Shown piece by piece: positions 24,661-25,000 of a stretch of 25,000 nucleotides of DNA (position 1 is its first letter; each line of letters opens with the position of its first letter). The notes under the pieces are model-generated. The model saw only the letters and a program-made list of their open reading frames with translations. It was not told where the DNA came from and made no database searches. Source of the DNA: Prorocentrum cordatum (taxonomy: Eukaryota; Sar; Dinophyceae; Prorocentrales; Prorocentraceae); assembly GCA_963575745.1 (NCBI GenBank), contig CAUYUJ010017805.1, positions 42,501-67,500 of the forward strand, written 5' to 3'. The position numbers and the translations under genes are program-made.

Positions 24661-25000
24661 GATCCTCCGCCAGCGCAAACCTGACGAACACTCGAGGGTG
24701 CCCTCCACCATGGGATGCACGAACACATCTACCAGACACGAAGATTATCGGGGCACCCTCCCCGAACAGATCTCGATCTGATATCTCGGTCGTCTGGGCC
24801 CAAGCTCGAACATCGATCTTCCGTCGACCCCCAGAGGTCTGGACCCCTTCCCCGGGACCGCTTCTTCCTCCCGCGCCGTTCCTTGGCAGCCTCGAGGCTC
24901 GGGAAGGGCCCCCAGAGGCCGAACACAGCAAAACAGCCTCCCGTCGCGATTTGTTTGTTTATAAAAAGCTGGCTGCGCGAAATACCTCGGTCCGACCGAA
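24661..25000. other. No gene recognised
   Basis: No supported gene, RNA or repeat was found. The frame open on the minus strand (24449-24931) overlaps the fold-back element and shows no domain. Confidence 0.4.

Noticed and set aside
1-25000. tRNA, rRNA, snRNA genes or telomeric repeats
   Set aside because: I looked by eye for conserved tRNA arm patterns, rRNA-like blocks and TTTAGGG-type repeats and found none I could support; a covariance-model scan would settle this.

Overview
The window reads as nuclear DNA of a dinoflagellate. The decisive evidence is at 15507-15528, where all 22 positions match the dinoflagellate spliced leader (DinoSL, first base T). The rest fits: GC-rich sequence, abundant simple repeats, small fold-back elements, no dense host gene content, and reverse transcriptases of a kind common in dinoflagellate genomes. 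The species cannot be fixed by eye; a high-GC genome such as Prorocentrum is a guess only.

Layout. Positions 1-10.9 kb are non-coding, repeat-rich sequence. They hold a CAT/CAG tract (480-998), degenerate minisatellites, several GGA tracts, tandem arrays with periods of about 32, 70, 155 and 270-300 bp, and several small terminal-inverted-repeat or fold-back elements. Positions 10.9-22.2 kb hold two diverged copies of one non-LTR (LINE-like) retrotransposon family, arranged head to head around a 186-bp (CCT/GGA)n tract (15324-15509). Copy A (minus strand, about 11.0-15.3 kb) is 5'-truncated. It keeps the tail of the endonuclease, a long linker, the reverse transcriptase (RT), a zinc motif, RNase H and a C-terminal CxxC domain. 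Copy B (plus strand, 15507 to about 22190) begins with the DinoSL. It carries a gag-like ORF1 (zinc finger and coiled coil), then endonuclease, RT, zinc motif, RNase H and the C-terminal domain. Both copies are broken by frameshifts, and ORF1 of B has two in-frame stops. Positions 22.2-25 kb return to microsatellites, tandem repeats and fold-back elements.

The main story is copy B. A retrotransposon RNA seems to have been trans-spliced like an ordinary dinoflagellate mRNA and then reverse-transcribed with its leader into a (TCC)n microsatellite, which now flanks it on both sides. The smaller elements show two probable non-autonomous DNA transposon families: one with TTAAGTCGGG/CCCGACCTAA ends and 8-bp target duplications (two copies), and one with inverted ends around a GATGCATC-rich core (two copies). 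A two-copy hairpin repeat whose arms seem to change together is also present. I see no convincing host protein gene, tRNA, rRNA or CRISPR array.
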